Assembly: GCF_018138145.1 (NCBI RefSeq)
Contig: NZ_CP073104.1
Span: 2,232,001-2,296,000 of the forward strand
Reading direction: 5' to 3'
DNA from: Pseudomonas sp. SCA2728.1_7
GTDB lineage: Bacteria > Pseudomonadota > Gammaproteobacteria > Pseudomonadales > Pseudomonadaceae
Length of the DNA stretch: 64,000 bases
In this document: positions 1 to 9,633 of the stretch, in pieces
Layout: the number at the start of each line of letters is the position of its first letter
Position numbering within the stretch: position 1 is the first letter of the stretch
Position numbers and translations under genes: made by a program
The notes under the pieces: generated by a model
Seen by the model: only the letters and a program-made list of their open reading frames with translations
What the model was told of the DNA's origin: nothing
Databases searched by the model: none

Positions 1-1
1 C

Positions 2-556
2 CTGGAATTCCTGCGCCCGGTGCTTGAACGCTGGTTTGACTGTATCGACCGTTACAACGCCGTGCGCGGCGACAGCGACACGCCTTACTGGCATGACGAG
101 AAAGCCAATCTCGGATTGCTCTCGGCCGCAGCCTGGATGGCTGAGCTGGTTACCTTGAACGAAACTGCCACGCGCAAGCAGAACGAAGAAGGCGAGCGCA
201 ACGCTCGCGCCGATCTGTTTCTGGCCGGCGCCGAAGACCGCGTCTTTATCCAGGCCACCCAGCGCTGGCCAAAGGTTACCAACCTGAATCTGACCCAAGC
301 CCTGCTCGATATCACTAACGACGCCAAGCGCATCAGCTACGCCAGCGATCTCAAGCTCGGCTGCCTGTTTGTCGCGCCGCAAAAAGCCCAGCACAGCGCC
401 AGCCCCGAAGAGTTGCAGGACATGGTCGACGACCTGCAAAAGGAACACACCTGCGCCGTCGCCTGGTATTTCCCTTACGCCTACCGCAAGTTGCGCAGCG
501 AAGCCGGCAATTATCACCCGGGCATCGCCGTGCTGTTCAAGGAAGCCCGCGGCTGA
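2..556 (+). CDS. Conserved hypothetical protein, 5' end outside the window
   Basis: The frame is open from base 2, so the true start lies upstream; a GTG at 20 is only the first in-window start codon. About 184 residues are visible, ending in a TGA at 554-556. The protein looks soluble: no signal peptide, membrane segment or repeat is seen. It is rich in charged residues and has a Trp/Tyr-rich patch near the C-terminus (AWYFPYAYRKL). I do not recognise the family and give no function. It precedes the sorbosone-dehydrogenase-like gene by 66 bp, on the same strand. Confidence 0.6.
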   Translation: MEFLRPVLERWFDCIDRYNAVRGDSDTPYWHDEKANLGLLSAAAWMAELVTLNETATRKQNEEGERNARADLFLAGAEDRVFIQATQRWPKVTNLNLTQALLDITNDAKRISYASDLKLGCLFVAPQKAQHSASPEELQDMVDDLQKEHTCAVAWYFPYAYRKLRSEAGNYHPGIAVLFKEARG

Positions 557-622
557 GCAGTTGAACCATCGGGCTTGCGCCCTCCTCTATGATTAGGAAT
601 GCATTCATAGGGAAGATCAGCA

Positions 623-1936
623 ATGCGCAAGCCCCAGCTCGTTTTTGTCATCGCCTTCGCCGGAGGGCTCGCCGCCTGCGGTGAGACCTCCAGCCTGCAA
701 GTCTCCGACGGCACCGGCCCGTCACCGAAATTGCCTGAACCAAACAAGACCCTGATTCCGACGGTGAACATTGCCCCGGCGATCGGCTGGCCCGCGGGCG
801 GCAAACCGACTGCGGCGGCTGGCACTCAGGTGGCAGCGTTCGCCGAAGGACTCGATCATCCGCGCTGGCTCTACGTTCTGCCCAATGGCGATGTGCTGGT
901 AGCGGAAACCAATGCCCCGCCAAAACCGGATGACAGCAGCGGCATTCGTGGCTGGGTGATGAAAAAGGTCATGGGCAAGGCTGGCGCGGGCGTGCCGAGT
1001 CCGAACCGCATCACCTTGCTGCGTGACGCCGATCATGATGGTGTCGCAGAAACCCGCACGGTATTCCTGCAGAACCTCAACTCGCCGTTCGGTATGACGC
1101 TGGTTGGCAATGACCTGTACGTCGCCGATACCGATCGCCTGCTGCGCTTCAACTACGAACCCGGCGCGACCGGGATCAAGTCACAGCCAATCAAGGTTGT
1201 CGATTTGCCCGGCGGTACGCTGAATCACCACTGGACGAAAAACGTCATCGCCAGCAAGGACGGCAGCAAGTTGTACGTCACGGTCGGCTCGAACAGCAAC
1301 GTCGGCGAAAATGGTCTGGATAAGGAAGAAGGCCGCGCGGCGATCTGGGAAGTTGATCGGGCGACCGGCAATCACCGCATCTTCGCCTCGGGCATCCGCA
1401 ACCCCAATGGCCTGGCCTGGGAGCCGAAAAGTGGCGCGCTGTGGACAGCGGTCAACGAACGCGACGAGATCGGCAGTGATCTGGTGCCGGACTACATCAC
1501 TTCCGTGAAGGACGGTGGCTTCTATGGCTGGCCGTTCAGTTACTACGGCCAGCATGTCGATGTGCGTGTGTCGCCGCAAAATCCGGACCTGGTGGCCAAA
1601 GCCATCGCCCCGGATTACGCGGTCGGGCCGCACACCGCCTCGCTGGGCCTGAGCTTTGCCGAGGGGAATACCTTGCCGGCGCAGTTCAAGGAAGGCGCAT
1701 TCATTGGCCAGCACGGCTCGTGGAACCGCAAGCCGCACAGTGGCTACAAAGTGATTTTCGTGCCGTTTACCGGTGGCAAGCCGAGCGGCAAACCGGTGGA
1801 TGTGCTGACCGGTTTCCTCGACAAGGACGAGAATGCACTCGGTCGGCCGGTGGGCGTGGTGATCGATAAGCAAGGTGGCTTGCTGGTGGCGGATGATGTC
1901 GGCAACAAGGTGTGGCGAGTCTCGGCCAGCAAATAA
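623..1936 (+). CDS. Sorbosone dehydrogenase-like PQQ-type beta-propeller lipoprotein
   Basis: The product has 437 residues. The N-terminus is a lipoprotein signal with lipobox LAAC and Cys19 as the modified residue, so it is probably membrane-anchored in the periplasm. The body resembles the L-sorbosone/glucose dehydrogenase (GSDH) beta-propeller family: [18 protein letters not shown] near residue 76, [10 protein letters not shown] near 218, [12 protein letters not shown] near 256 and a closing [15 protein letters not shown]. Family members oxidise sugars or aldehydes with PQQ; the substrate here cannot be told. The start has a GGGAAG ribosome site just upstream. The gene stands alone, and a REP doublet follows it before the convergent NlpC gene. 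Confidence 0.8.
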   Translation: MRKPQLVFVIAFAGGLAACGETSSLQVSDGTGPSPKLPEPNKTLIPTVNIAPAIGWPAGGKPTAAAGTQVAAFAEGLDHPRWLYVLPNGDVLVAETNAPPKPDDSSGIRGWVMKKVMGKAGAGVPSPNRITLLRDADHDGVAETRTVFLQNLNSPFGMTLVGNDLYVADTDRLLRFNYEPGATGIKSQPIKVVDLPGGTLNHHWTKNVIASKDGSKLYVTVGSNSNVGENGLDKEEGRAAIWEVDRATGNHRIFASGIRNPNGLAWEPKSGALWTAVNERDEIGSDLVPDYITSVKDGGFYGWPFSYYGQHVDVRVSPQNPDLVAKAIAPDYAVGPHTASLGLSFAEGNTLPAQFKEGAFIGQHGSWNRKPHSGYKVIFVPFTGGKPSGKPVDVLTGFLDKDENALGRPVGVVIDKQGGLLVADDVGNKVWRVSASK

Positions 1937-1957
1937 TTTTCGCCATGCACAAACAAC

Positions 1958-2047
1958 TGTAGGAGTGAGCCTGCTCGCGATAGCGGTCGATCATTCAACA
2001 TTGATGTTGAATGTGACACCGTCATCGCGAGCAGGCTCACTCCTACA
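1958..2047. repeat. REP doublet (inverted pair), TGTAGGAGTGAG type
   Basis: Two copies of a REP-like unit, TGTAGGAGTGAGCCTGCTCG, face each other across about 30 bp in the gap between two convergent genes. The pair can form a long stem in RNA and may serve as a transcription end for both genes. The same unit recurs at 38.2, 41.1, 43.9, 45.6 and 46.3 kb. Confidence 0.85.
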
Positions 2048-2070
2048 CATTAGATTTTGGGCAACTTGAA

Positions 2071-2607
2071 TTAAGGGTTATGCGCCAGATGCTCCGGCTG
2101 CAACACCCGCTTGGCACTCAGATAAGCTTTCTGCCAGTACGCCTTCGACAGGCTGTCGAGCTTGACCGTGCCACCCGTGGCCGGCGCATGCACAAAGCGC
2201 CCTTCCCCGACGTAAATCCCCGCATGACTGACCTGTGAGCCGCCATTGGTGGCGAAGAAAATCAGGTCGCCAGTCTGCAAGCCTTCCTTGCCGACATTCG
2301 GTGCCTGCATAACGATCAACTCACGCGTCGAACGTGGCAAAGAGATGCCCGCCGCATCACGGTAGACAAAACCGATCAGCCCGCTGCAATCAAAGCCTGA
2401 ATCCGGCGTGTTGCCGCCCCAGCGATAAGGCGTGCCGACCAGGCCGAGCGCGCGAAACAGCACGTCCTCAGCAGCAGGCGAAAAAGCTTGGGAGGGGCCG
2501 AACACGACCGGCGCGCGAACCACCGGCGCAGGCGGCAGTGTACGACTGGCGCAGGCGCTGAGCAGCGCTACGCAGAGCATCAATGTGAGGCGGGCCGTCA
2601 TCGTCAT
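2071..2607 (-). CDS. NlpC/P60 family cell-wall peptidase, lipoprotein
   Basis: The chosen start is the ATG at 2607, which has an AGGA site upstream and gives a 178-residue lipoprotein with lipobox LSAC (Cys19). The NlpC/P60 domain fills residues 45-175. Catalytic Cys74 lies in GFDCSG, His128 in VSHAG, and His140 in RFVHAP is the likely third residue. Family members cut the D-Glu-meso-DAP bond or similar cross-links in peptidoglycan. The next gene upstream on this strand (2828-3445) is a paralogue, but a strong terminator separates the two, so they are probably separate transcription units. Confidence 0.85.
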   Translation of the reverse strand: MTMTARLTLMLCVALLSACASRTLPPAPVVRAPVVFGPSQAFSPAAEDVLFRALGLVGTPYRWGGNTPDSGFDCSGLIGFVYRDAAGISLPRSTRELIVMQAPNVGKEGLQTGDLIFFATNGGSQVSHAGIYVGEGRFVHAPATGGTVKLDSLSKAYWQKAYLSAKRVLQPEHLAHNP

Positions 2608-2657
2608 AAGCAGAACATCCTGATCTGGCTGCGGCTTTTTCTGCCGGAGGACAGAAA

Positions 2658-2690
2658 ACAAAACCGCCTGCGTGAGCACGCAGGCGGTTT
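2658..2690 (-). terminator. Rho-independent terminator after the upstream NlpC/P60 gene
   Basis: Read on the minus strand, a 13-bp stem (ACCGCCTGCGTG type) with a four-base loop is followed by TTTTGTTTT. It lies between the two NlpC/P60 genes, 137 bp past the stop of the 2828-3445 gene. Confidence 0.75.
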
Positions 2691-2827
2691 GCCATCAAAC
2701 TAGATAAAGGATTCTAGCGGCTACGCGGCAAACTTCAAGTAAGACTTTAACTTCACCTTGTAAAGTATACGTCTACTCTGTTGCCGGAAGCCTGATTGTC
2801 GCTGCGAACGCAGCGACAACAGGGGAA

Positions 2828-3445
2828 TTACTTACGAGCAGTGACGACTGTCGGAGCGTTGGCCAGAGCGCGTTTCGCTTCGATGAAGGTCTTGCTCCAG
2901 TAGCTGTCACCCAGGCTGTCGATGCGAACACCGCCGCTGCGACGACTGCTGGAGTGGATGAACTGGTTGTCACCGAGGTAGATGCCGGCGTGACTGACAC
3001 GACCGCGACGACCATTGGTGGCGAAGAACAGCAGATCGCCCGGCTCAAGGTTGCTGCGCGATACCAGTGGTGCATCGACGTTGATCATTTCGCGGGTGGA
3101 GCGTGGCAGGTTCATGCCGGCTTCTTCGCGGAACAGGTAGCCGATGAAACCACTGCAATCAAAACCGGCTTCAGAGGTACCGCCGAAACGGTAACGGGTA
3201 CCGATCAGGGACATGCCGCGTTCGAGGATGCTGTCGGCCAGAACAGGAAGCTGATAAGGCTTCTTGCCATTGAATTCGTTGAGTTCTTTTTCGGTGTCCA
3301 GCTCTTCCTGGTAAATAACGGAAGACTGGGCCGTGGCAGAATTTTTAACCTGTTGAGGCTGCTCTTGAACTGGAGAATGAGCAGCGCAACCGTACAACAG
3401 GGTGACGAGTGCGAGAGGCACGAGGGGTGCGAAGCGCTTTAGCAT
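2828..3445 (-). CDS. NlpC/P60 family cell-wall peptidase, lipoprotein (paralogue)
   Basis: The ATG at 3445 gives a 205-residue protein with lipobox LYGC (Cys20), which is why I prefer it to the longer frame reaching 3517. After a linker of about 55 residues comes an NlpC/P60 domain with GFDCSG (nucleophile Cys) and VSHAGIYLG (His). It shares long stretches with the product of 2071-2607, including LPRSTRE and the loop after the nucleophile, so the two are paralogues. The role is probably local peptidoglycan remodelling at the envelope. The downstream terminator at 2658-2690 suggests it is transcribed alone. Confidence 0.85.
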   Translation of the reverse strand: MLKRFAPLVPLALVTLLYGCAAHSPVQEQPQQVKNSATAQSSVIYQEELDTEKELNEFNGKKPYQLPVLADSILERGMSLIGTRYRFGGTSEAGFDCSGFIGYLFREEAGMNLPRSTREMINVDAPLVSRSNLEPGDLLFFATNGRRGRVSHAGIYLGDNQFIHSSSRRSGGVRIDSLGDSYWSKTFIEAKRALANAPTVVTARK

Positions 3446-3671
3446 GGGCACGACCGTGGCTGATAGTTGTAAAGAAGCCGAGACTATGCCCGCTATCAGC
3501 CTCATTTGCAAATTCAATCGATCTTTTTGTGACTTCCCGGTTTCTCGTTTACATCTAAGCGCTTAAGCCCATTTGAACCGATACGCGGCCTGCACAGCGT
3601 GCAGGAAAGCGGATTTTCTGGCGCCTGAAATATGCCGAAACACGCTGAAAGCCGCAGAATCAAAGGGATAG

Positions 3672-4376
3672 CTACCAGCCCAGCGTTTCTTTCAGGAAGG
3701 GAATGGTCAGCTTGCGCTGAGCCTGCAACGAGGCCTGATCGAGCTGTTCAAGCAAGTCGAACAGCGCACTCATGCTGCGGGTGCCGCGAGTCAAAATAAA
3801 ATGCCCGACCTCGTCGGTCAGGTGCAGACCACGACGCGAGGCGCGCAATTGCAAGGCGCGCAATTTGTCTTCATCGGAAAGCGGACGCATCTGGAAAATC
3901 AGCGCCAGGGTCAGGCGCGATTTCAAGTCAGCCAGTTTGACCGGCAGTTCACGCGGAGAGGTGGAAGCGGCAATCAGCAAGCGCCGACCGCTGTCACGCA
4001 GACGGTTGAACAGATGAAACATCGCCTCTTCCCAGTCAGCCTTGCCGGCGATCACCTGCAAATCATCCAGGCAAACCAGTTCGTACTGTTCAAGGTTATC
4101 GAGGATTTCGACACCGCGATCCATCAACTCGGCCAACGGCAAGTACACCGCCGGCTCACCCATCTGCTCGAATCGCAGACACGCCGCCTGCAACAGATGC
4201 GTACGCCCTACGCCGTGTTTGCCCCACAGGTAGATCAGGCTTTCTGTCCAGCCGGCGTCGGCTTCGCATAGACGCTCGACATAGCCGAGTGCAGCGGCAT
4301 TGGCGCCTGGGTAGTAGTTGATGAAGGTGGCGTCGTCACGCAGACGCACACCTAGGGGCAGCTGAATCGGTTTCAT
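3672..4376 (-). CDS. hda: DnaA regulatory inactivator Hda
   Basis: The product has 234 residues, the usual length for Hda. The N-terminus carries QLPLGV (residues 5-10), which matches the beta-clamp-binding motif of Hda. The AAA+ module has a P-loop GKHGVGRTH at 52-60, with Arg where most AAA+ proteins have Lys (normal for Hda), and a Walker B LVCLDDL near 103. Hda bound to the sliding clamp stimulates ATP hydrolysis by DnaA and so limits re-initiation of replication. The permease gene upstream on the same strand starts its coding 207 bp away, so hda may have its own promoter in that gap. Confidence 0.93.
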   Translation of the reverse strand: MKPIQLPLGVRLRDDATFINYYPGANAAALGYVERLCEADAGWTESLIYLWGKHGVGRTHLLQAACLRFEQMGEPAVYLPLAELMDRGVEILDNLEQYELVCLDDLQVIAGKADWEEAMFHLFNRLRDSGRRLLIAASTSPRELPVKLADLKSRLTLALIFQMRPLSDEDKLRALQLRASRRGLHLTDEVGHFILTRGTRSMSALFDLLEQLDQASLQAQRKLTIPFLKETLGW

Positions 4377-4583
4377 GCTGACTGAACAGTTCTCAAGGAA
4401 CCGTTAGTGGCCTCTGTGTAAAGTTTGCGAAGTTTATACCCGTGAAGCTGAGCGCACAATGCGACAGAGTCCAAGCAAAATCAAAGGTTTGCGATAACGC
4501 AGTGGATTTATGACAGATTCTTTGGCGCCAGCGCCTGCAGGACACGGGCCAACCCGGCGATTTGCCGGGCCGCCCCTGCGCCA

Positions 4584-5657
4584 TTACAACTGCGGATCGT
4601 CAACGCCACTATAGATGTCGGAGTCCTTGTACAAGTCGTGCACATGGCGCACCAGCACCATGATCACCGCCGCCACTGGCAATGCCAACAGCACGCCGGT
4701 GAAACCGAACAGTTCGCCGCCAGCCAGAATCGCGAAAATCACCGCCACCGGATGCAGACCGATACGATCGCCCACCAGCAAAGGCGTCAGCACCATGCCT
4801 TCCAGCGCCTGACCGACCATGAACACCGCAACGATCCCGACCATCGGATACAGATCGCCGCCAAACTGGAACAGCCCGGCAATCAGTGCCGCGCCAATAC
4901 CGATCACGAAACCCATATACGGCACGATTGCAGCCAGTCCGGCGATCAAACCGATCAACAGCCCCAGCTCCAGTCCGACAATCATCAGGCCTGCCGCATA
5001 GATCACGCCCAGCGCCACCATCACCAGCAACTGACCGCGCACAAACGCGCCCAGTACCTCATGACATTCACCGGCCAACGATACGATGGTCTCTTCCCGA
5101 TCACGCGGCAGCAGGCTGCGGATCTTGGCCATCATCACGTCCCAGTCGCGCAGCAGGTAGAAACTTACTACCGGGATCAGCACCAGATTGGCCAGCCAGC
5201 CGATCAACGCCAGACTGGAGGCCGTTGCCTGACTCAGCACCACGCCGACAATGTCGGTGGTCTGCCCCATGTGCTCGCTGATCGCAGCCTTGACCTTATC
5301 GAACTTCCAGAAACCGTCCGACAACCCCAGCTTCGACTGCGCCCACGGCACTGCAGTGTGCTGCAGCCAATCGAGCATTTGCGGCGCCAGTTCGTACAAA
5401 CGCAGCAACTGCTTGGCGAGCATCGGCACCAGCACCAGCAACAGCGCGGTGACGATCAAGGTGAACAGAGCAAACACCGCGATCACGCCCCAGGTTCGCG
5501 ACAAACCAAGCCGCTCCAGGCGATCCACCAACGGATCGAACAGATAAGCCAGCAGCAGCGCCACCAGGAACGGCGTGAGGATCGGGTGTAGCAACCATAC
5601 AAACGCGCAAAGCAGGACTACCCCACCGAGCCAGAACCAACGCCGCGTATCGGCCAT
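4584..5657 (-). CDS. AI-2E family / PerM-type integral membrane permease
   Basis: The 357-residue product has the AI-2E transporter (UPF0118/PerM) layout: paired membrane helices at residues 8-40 and 60-85, a large soluble loop, then about five helices from residue 150 to 335. Conserved-looking segments are LLAYLFDPLVDRLE and PVAVIFAILAGGELFGFTG. Substrates of this family are mostly unproven. It lies 31 bp downstream of the DUF2066 gene on the same strand, so the two are likely co-transcribed. The DUF2066-PerM-Hda order is familiar from pseudomonads. Confidence 0.85.
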   Translation of the reverse strand: MADTRRWFWLGGVVLLCAFVWLLHPILTPFLVALLLAYLFDPLVDRLERLGLSRTWGVIAVFALFTLIVTALLLVLVPMLAKQLLRLYELAPQMLDWLQHTAVPWAQSKLGLSDGFWKFDKVKAAISEHMGQTTDIVGVVLSQATASSLALIGWLANLVLIPVVSFYLLRDWDVMMAKIRSLLPRDREETIVSLAGECHEVLGAFVRGQLLVMVALGVIYAAGLMIVGLELGLLIGLIAGLAAIVPYMGFVIGIGAALIAGLFQFGGDLYPMVGIVAVFMVGQALEGMVLTPLLVGDRIGLHPVAVIFAILAGGELFGFTGVLLALPVAAVIMVLVRHVHDLYKDSDIYSGVDDPQL

Positions 5658-5688
5658 GTACCACTCCTGCTTCTATATAAGGAAAGAC

Positions 5689-6747
5689 TTACCAGCGAAA
5701 CCGCAACGACGGTGCTGCCGGGATCGGGGCTGGCGCCGCGACAGATGTTGCGCCGCTAGCCACTGGCTGTGGCGCTGAAACCTGCGCCGGCGCCTCGGCC
5801 GGCAACTCCTGCAACTTCGCCAGCGACAGCTGCGCGCGCATTTGATCGGCGCTGCCATTGACCCGATAGACGATGCGATCACCGTCAACACTTTGCAGAC
5901 GCACGCCAAACGGTTCGAGTAACCGTAACAGCGCCGCGTAATGCTCCAGATTCATGCCCTGCACTTCCAGAGTCTGCTGCCCCGAAGCGCCGGGCTTGGC
6001 CACGAAACGTGGTGCCAGACGCTCGGCCACTGCGAGCATTACCGCATCGGCCACAGCGGCCTGATCGGCGCCCTGCACGCTGCCCGCCTCTTTCTGATCG
6101 CCCAGCCACAAGTGCCACTTGGCTTGCCACTGCCCGCCTTCTTCGCGCGCATGCACCGCCAGCAAGGCGTCAGCGTTGTAGCGTTCGGAGGCGCCGCGCA
6201 ACGGTGCCGGATCCGTGCCTTCCAGCGCTGGCGCCGTGGCAACAAGTTGCTCGCTCAAGTCCGCCAGCGGCAAACGCAACGGCAAGCCGCGATGTTGCGC
6301 GGCCGTACGCAACGGCGCCGCAGCGGCCTGACCATCACCCACCAGACTCGAACCCTCGGCCGAATCGTTCAGCCACCAACTCAGGATCGACGGCCGACTG
6401 GCCCCCCACAACGACAACCCGGCTCGCCGCAGCGCCTGCTCGGTGGTCGCCGGATCGAAATCGACCTTCAGCACCTCCGGCGGCCCGGCATCGAAACCGA
6501 ATTGACTGATAATTTGCTGCGGATCCTTGCGAATCGCCGCCAGCCCCGGGTTTTGCGCAGCTTTCGGATCGCCGGTCAGACGCAACACCAGCGTGTCGAG
6601 CGCCGCCTGCGTGGCGCGATCACGCTCTTCCGGCGCCTGGCCATTGACCGGCTCACGCACTTGATAAAGGCCTTTGAGATTTTCGGCGTGACTCGCCAGG
6701 CTGATCAGAGACAAACAACCCACAAACAACAATTTACACAAACGCAT
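5689..6747 (-). CDS. DUF2066 domain-containing exported protein
   Basis: The product has 352 residues with a clear signal peptide ending near LASHA-E (residue 22). The rest is a soluble, presumably periplasmic protein rich in Ala, Pro and Gln at the C-terminus. It matches what I know of DUF2066 proteins found beside perM and purM in pseudomonads; the function is unknown. It is divergent from purM with a 373-bp gap, and is followed after 31 bp by the permease gene. Confidence 0.75.
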   Translation of the reverse strand: MRLCKLLFVGCLSLISLASHAENLKGLYQVREPVNGQAPEERDRATQAALDTLVLRLTGDPKAAQNPGLAAIRKDPQQIISQFGFDAGPPEVLKVDFDPATTEQALRRAGLSLWGASRPSILSWWLNDSAEGSSLVGDGQAAAAPLRTAAQHRGLPLRLPLADLSEQLVATAPALEGTDPAPLRGASERYNADALLAVHAREEGGQWQAKWHLWLGDQKEAGSVQGADQAAVADAVMLAVAERLAPRFVAKPGASGQQTLEVQGMNLEHYAALLRLLEPFGVRLQSVDGDRIVYRVNGSADQMRAQLSLAKLQELPAEAPAQVSAPQPVASGATSVAAPAPIPAAPSLRFRW

Positions 6748-7120
6748 GGAGAATTCCCGTCGACAGGAGCGGCTGGAACAGGCCGCGTGAACCGGTTAAG
6801 CAAGGCTGTGACAATCTGCCAGCACTAAACATTCACACGACAGCGGTAAAATTTTGCACAGTGATAACGATAGACGGTTAATCGCCACACTTTATACAGG
6901 CGTTCATACGGCTCAATTGCAAAAAATTTCCGCTGATATGGCCCTGCCCGTCGGTGCGAGGATGGCCGCTGCCCCTCAAGCCTGATAAAATCGCGCGCCT
7001 TCGCAGACCGGCAACAGCCGGGCACCTCGAAACTCGCGTGAGGCCATCGCCCCGTCGATTTCGAAGTTCCCGCTGAACTCGGTCGTTACCCCTGAATCCC
7101 CTCCCCTAAAGGCCTGGATC
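6748..7120. promoter_or_regulatory. Divergent gap between the DUF2066 gene and purM
   Basis: This 373-bp gap holds no gene. A weak plus-strand sigma70-like pair, TTGCAC at 6854-6859 and GTTAAT at 6877-6882 with 17 bp between them, could drive purM with a leader of about 230 nt. I saw no PurR-like palindrome or riboswitch fold. The promoter call is a guess from spacing alone. Confidence 0.25.
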
Positions 7121-8179
7121 ATGAGCAAGCAACCCTCCCTGAGCTACAAGGACGCCGGTGTAGACATCGACGCCGGTGAAGCATTGGTCGAACGCATCAA
7201 GAGCGTCGCCAAGCGCACTGCGCGCCCGGAAGTCATGGGCGGCCTGGGCGGTTTCGGCGCCCTCTGCGAAATCCCGGCCGGCTACAAGCAGCCAGTGCTG
7301 GTTTCCGGCACCGACGGCGTCGGCACCAAGCTGCGTCTGGCGCTGAACCTGAACAAGCACGACAGCATCGGCATCGACCTGGTTGCCATGTGCGTCAACG
7401 ACCTCGTGGTGTGCGGCGCTGAGCCACTGTTCTTCCTCGACTACTACGCCACCGGCAAATTGAATGTCGACACCGCTGCCCAGGTGGTAACCGGCATCGG
7501 CGCTGGCTGCGAACTGTCGGGTTGCTCGCTGGTTGGCGGCGAAACCGCTGAAATGCCTGGCATGTACGAAGGCGAAGACTACGACCTGGCCGGCTTCTGC
7601 GTCGGCGTCGTGGAAAAGGCTGAAATCATCGACGGCTCGAAAGTCGCCACCGGTGATGCGCTGATCGCTCTGCCATCGTCCGGCCCGCACTCCAACGGTT
7701 ACTCGCTGATCCGCAAGATCATCGAAGTCTCCGGCGCTGACATCGAAAACATCCAGCTCGACGGCAAACCGCTGACCGACCTGCTGATGGCCCCGACCCG
7801 CATCTACGTGAAGCCGCTGCTCAAGCTGATCAAAGATACCGGCGCCGTCAAAGCCATGGCCCACATCACCGGTGGCGGCCTGCTCGACAACATCCCGCGC
7901 GTTCTGCCAAAAGGCGCTCAGGCTGTGGTTGACGTGGCTAGCTGGACTCGCCCGGCGGTATTCGACTGGCTGCAAGAGAAGGGCAACGTCGACGAGACCG
8001 AGATGCACCGCGTGCTGAACTGCGGCGTTGGCATGGTCATCTGCGTGGCTCAGGAACACGTTGAAGTTGCGCTGAACACCCTGCGTGACGCCGGCGAACA
8101 GCCTTGGGTCATCGGTCAGATCGCTGCCGCTGCCGAAGGCGCTGCTCAGGTTGATCTGCAGAACCTTAAGGCTCATTAA
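7121..8179 (+). CDS. purM: Phosphoribosylformylglycinamidine cyclo-ligase
   Basis: AIR synthetase, step 5 of de novo purine synthesis: ATP-dependent ring closure of FGAM to AIR in the cytoplasm. The 352-residue length is normal. The N-terminal [12 protein letters not shown] and the signature GTDGVGTKL (residues 63-71) are present, and [13 protein letters not shown] marks the C-terminal half. Its stop codon overlaps the start of purN (TAATG), so the two steps are translationally coupled. Confidence 0.97.
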   Translation: MSKQPSLSYKDAGVDIDAGEALVERIKSVAKRTARPEVMGGLGGFGALCEIPAGYKQPVLVSGTDGVGTKLRLALNLNKHDSIGIDLVAMCVNDLVVCGAEPLFFLDYYATGKLNVDTAAQVVTGIGAGCELSGCSLVGGETAEMPGMYEGEDYDLAGFCVGVVEKAEIIDGSKVATGDALIALPSSGPHSNGYSLIRKIIEVSGADIENIQLDGKPLTDLLMAPTRIYVKPLLKLIKDTGAVKAMAHITGGGLLDNIPRVLPKGAQAVVDVASWTRPAVFDWLQEKGNVDETEMHRVLNCGVGMVICVAQEHVEVALNTLRDAGEQPWVIGQIAAAAEGAAQVDLQNLKAH

Positions 8180-8829
8180 TGTCCGCAACCTGTGATGTCG
8201 TGGTGCTGTTGTCCGGCACCGGCAGTAACTTGCAGGCTCTGATCGACAGCACGCGGACCGGCGACAACCCGGTCCGCATCGCTGCAGTGATTTCCAATCG
8301 CGCCGACGCCTACGGCCTGCAACGCGCCAGTGACGCGGGTATCGCCACCCGCTCACTGGATCACAAGGCATTCGAAGGTCGCGAGGCCTTCGATGCTGCT
8401 CTGATCGAACTGATCGACGAATTCAATCCGAAACTCGTGGTGCTGGCCGGCTTCATGCGCATTCTCAGCGCTGATTTCGTTCGCCACTATCAGGGTCGCC
8501 TGCTCAACATCCACCCGTCGCTGCTGCCCAAATACAAAGGGTTACACACTCATCAGCGCGCGCTGGAGGCCGGCGATACTGAGCACGGCTGCTCCGTGCA
8601 CTTCGTCACCGAGGAACTCGATGGCGGACCACTGGTCGTACAGGCAGTATTACCGGTAGAGTTGCACGACACGCCGCAGAGTCTTGCGCAGCGAGTTCAC
8701 GTTCAGGAACACCTGATCTACCCGATGGCTGTTCGCTGGTTTGCCGAAGGCAGACTGGCACTCGGTGAACACGGTGCTTTACTGGATGGCCAGTTACTCG
8801 CGGCCAGCGGCCACTTGATTCGACACTAG
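8179..8829 (+). CDS. purN: Phosphoribosylglycinamide formyltransferase (10-formyl-THF dependent)
   Basis: GAR transformylase, step 3 of purine synthesis. The 216-residue protein has the full catalytic set: Asn110 and His112 in LLNIHPSLLP, and Asp148 in the EELDGGP loop. VVLLSGTGSNLQAL at residues 8-21 is the phosphate-binding loop. It overlaps purM by one base and is followed 8 bp later by the DUF3108 gene, so the three probably share a transcript. Confidence 0.97.
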   Translation: MSATCDVVVLLSGTGSNLQALIDSTRTGDNPVRIAAVISNRADAYGLQRASDAGIATRSLDHKAFEGREAFDAALIELIDEFNPKLVVLAGFMRILSADFVRHYQGRLLNIHPSLLPKYKGLHTHQRALEAGDTEHGCSVHFVTEELDGGPLVVQAVLPVELHDTPQSLAQRVHVQEHLIYPMAVRWFAEGRLALGEHGALLDGQLLAASGHLIRH

Positions 8830-8837
8830 GAGATATT

Positions 8838-9551
8838 ATGCGTCGCGCCCTGCTCTTCGCTTGCGCTCTGCTCGCCCTGCCCTTCGCGCAGGCAGCGGAA
8901 CTTCAACCGTTCTCCGCCAGCTACACCGCCGACTGGAAGCAGTTGCCCATGAGCGGCACCGCCGAGCGCAGTCTGGTCAAGGAAGCGAATGGTGTCTGGA
9001 AGCTCAGCTTCAAGGCCTCGATGATGATCGCCAGCCTGACTGAAGAAAGCACCCTGACCCTGGACAAGGACACCTTGCTGCCGCAGTCCTACCACTTTGA
9101 ACGTGGTGGCCTGGGCAAAGCGAAAAAGGCTGATCTGGATTTCGACTGGAACAGCAAAATGGTCACCGGCACCGACCGTGGCGACGCGGTGAAAATCCCG
9201 CTGAACCGCGGCATGGTCGACAAGTCCACCTATCAACTGGCGCTGCAACATGATGTGGCTGCTGGCAAAAAGACCATGAGCTATCAAGTGGTCGATGACG
9301 GCGAAGTCGATACCTATGACTTCCGCGTGCTGGGTTCGGAAAAAGTCGAAACCAAGGCTGGCAAGATCGATGCGATCAAGGTCGAGCGCGTGCGCGACCC
9401 GACACAAAGCAAGCGCATCACCGTCCTCTGGTTCGCCAAGGATTGGGATTACCTGCTGGTCCGCCTGCAACAGGTTGAAACCGACGGCAAGGAGTACAAC
9501 ATCATGCTCCAGGACGGCACGGTCAACGGCAAAACCGTTAAAGGCAGCTGA
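8838..9551 (+). CDS. DUF3108 domain-containing exported protein
   Basis: The product has 237 residues with a signal peptide cut after about residue 19 (PFAQA-AE). The mature part is predicted mostly beta and matches DUF3108, a family of uncharacterised periplasmic proteins often found downstream of purN. An AGGAGAT site lies 7 bp before the ATG. It ends the purMN transcript, with a strong terminator 20 bp downstream. Confidence 0.8.
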   Translation: MRRALLFACALLALPFAQAAELQPFSASYTADWKQLPMSGTAERSLVKEANGVWKLSFKASMMIASLTEESTLTLDKDTLLPQSYHFERGGLGKAKKADLDFDWNSKMVTGTDRGDAVKIPLNRGMVDKSTYQLALQHDVAAGKKTMSYQVVDDGEVDTYDFRVLGSEKVETKAGKIDAIKVERVRDPTQSKRITVLWFAKDWDYLLVRLQQVETDGKEYNIMLQDGTVNGKTVKGS

Positions 9552-9570
9552 TCCGCCGCAAGAACATAGA

Positions 9571-9597
9571 GCCCCGCGAAATGCGGGGCTTTTTTTT
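9571..9597 (+). terminator. Rho-independent terminator of purM-purN-DUF3108
   Basis: GCCCCGC / GCGGGGC form a 7-bp stem with a GAAAT loop, followed by eight T residues. Confidence 0.93.
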
Positions 9598-9633
9598 GCC
9601 TGCGTTTAACTCGACTTTTTGTGTCACCTTCGC

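Noticed and set aside
3556-3565. Palindrome TAAGCGCTTA between hda and the NlpC gene
   Set aside because: Short, single copy, and not placed against a recognisable promoter; not distinguishable from chance.
4197-4226. Missing P-loop Lys in Hda as a sign of inactivation
   Set aside because: Arg at this position is normal in Hda proteins, including that of E. coli.
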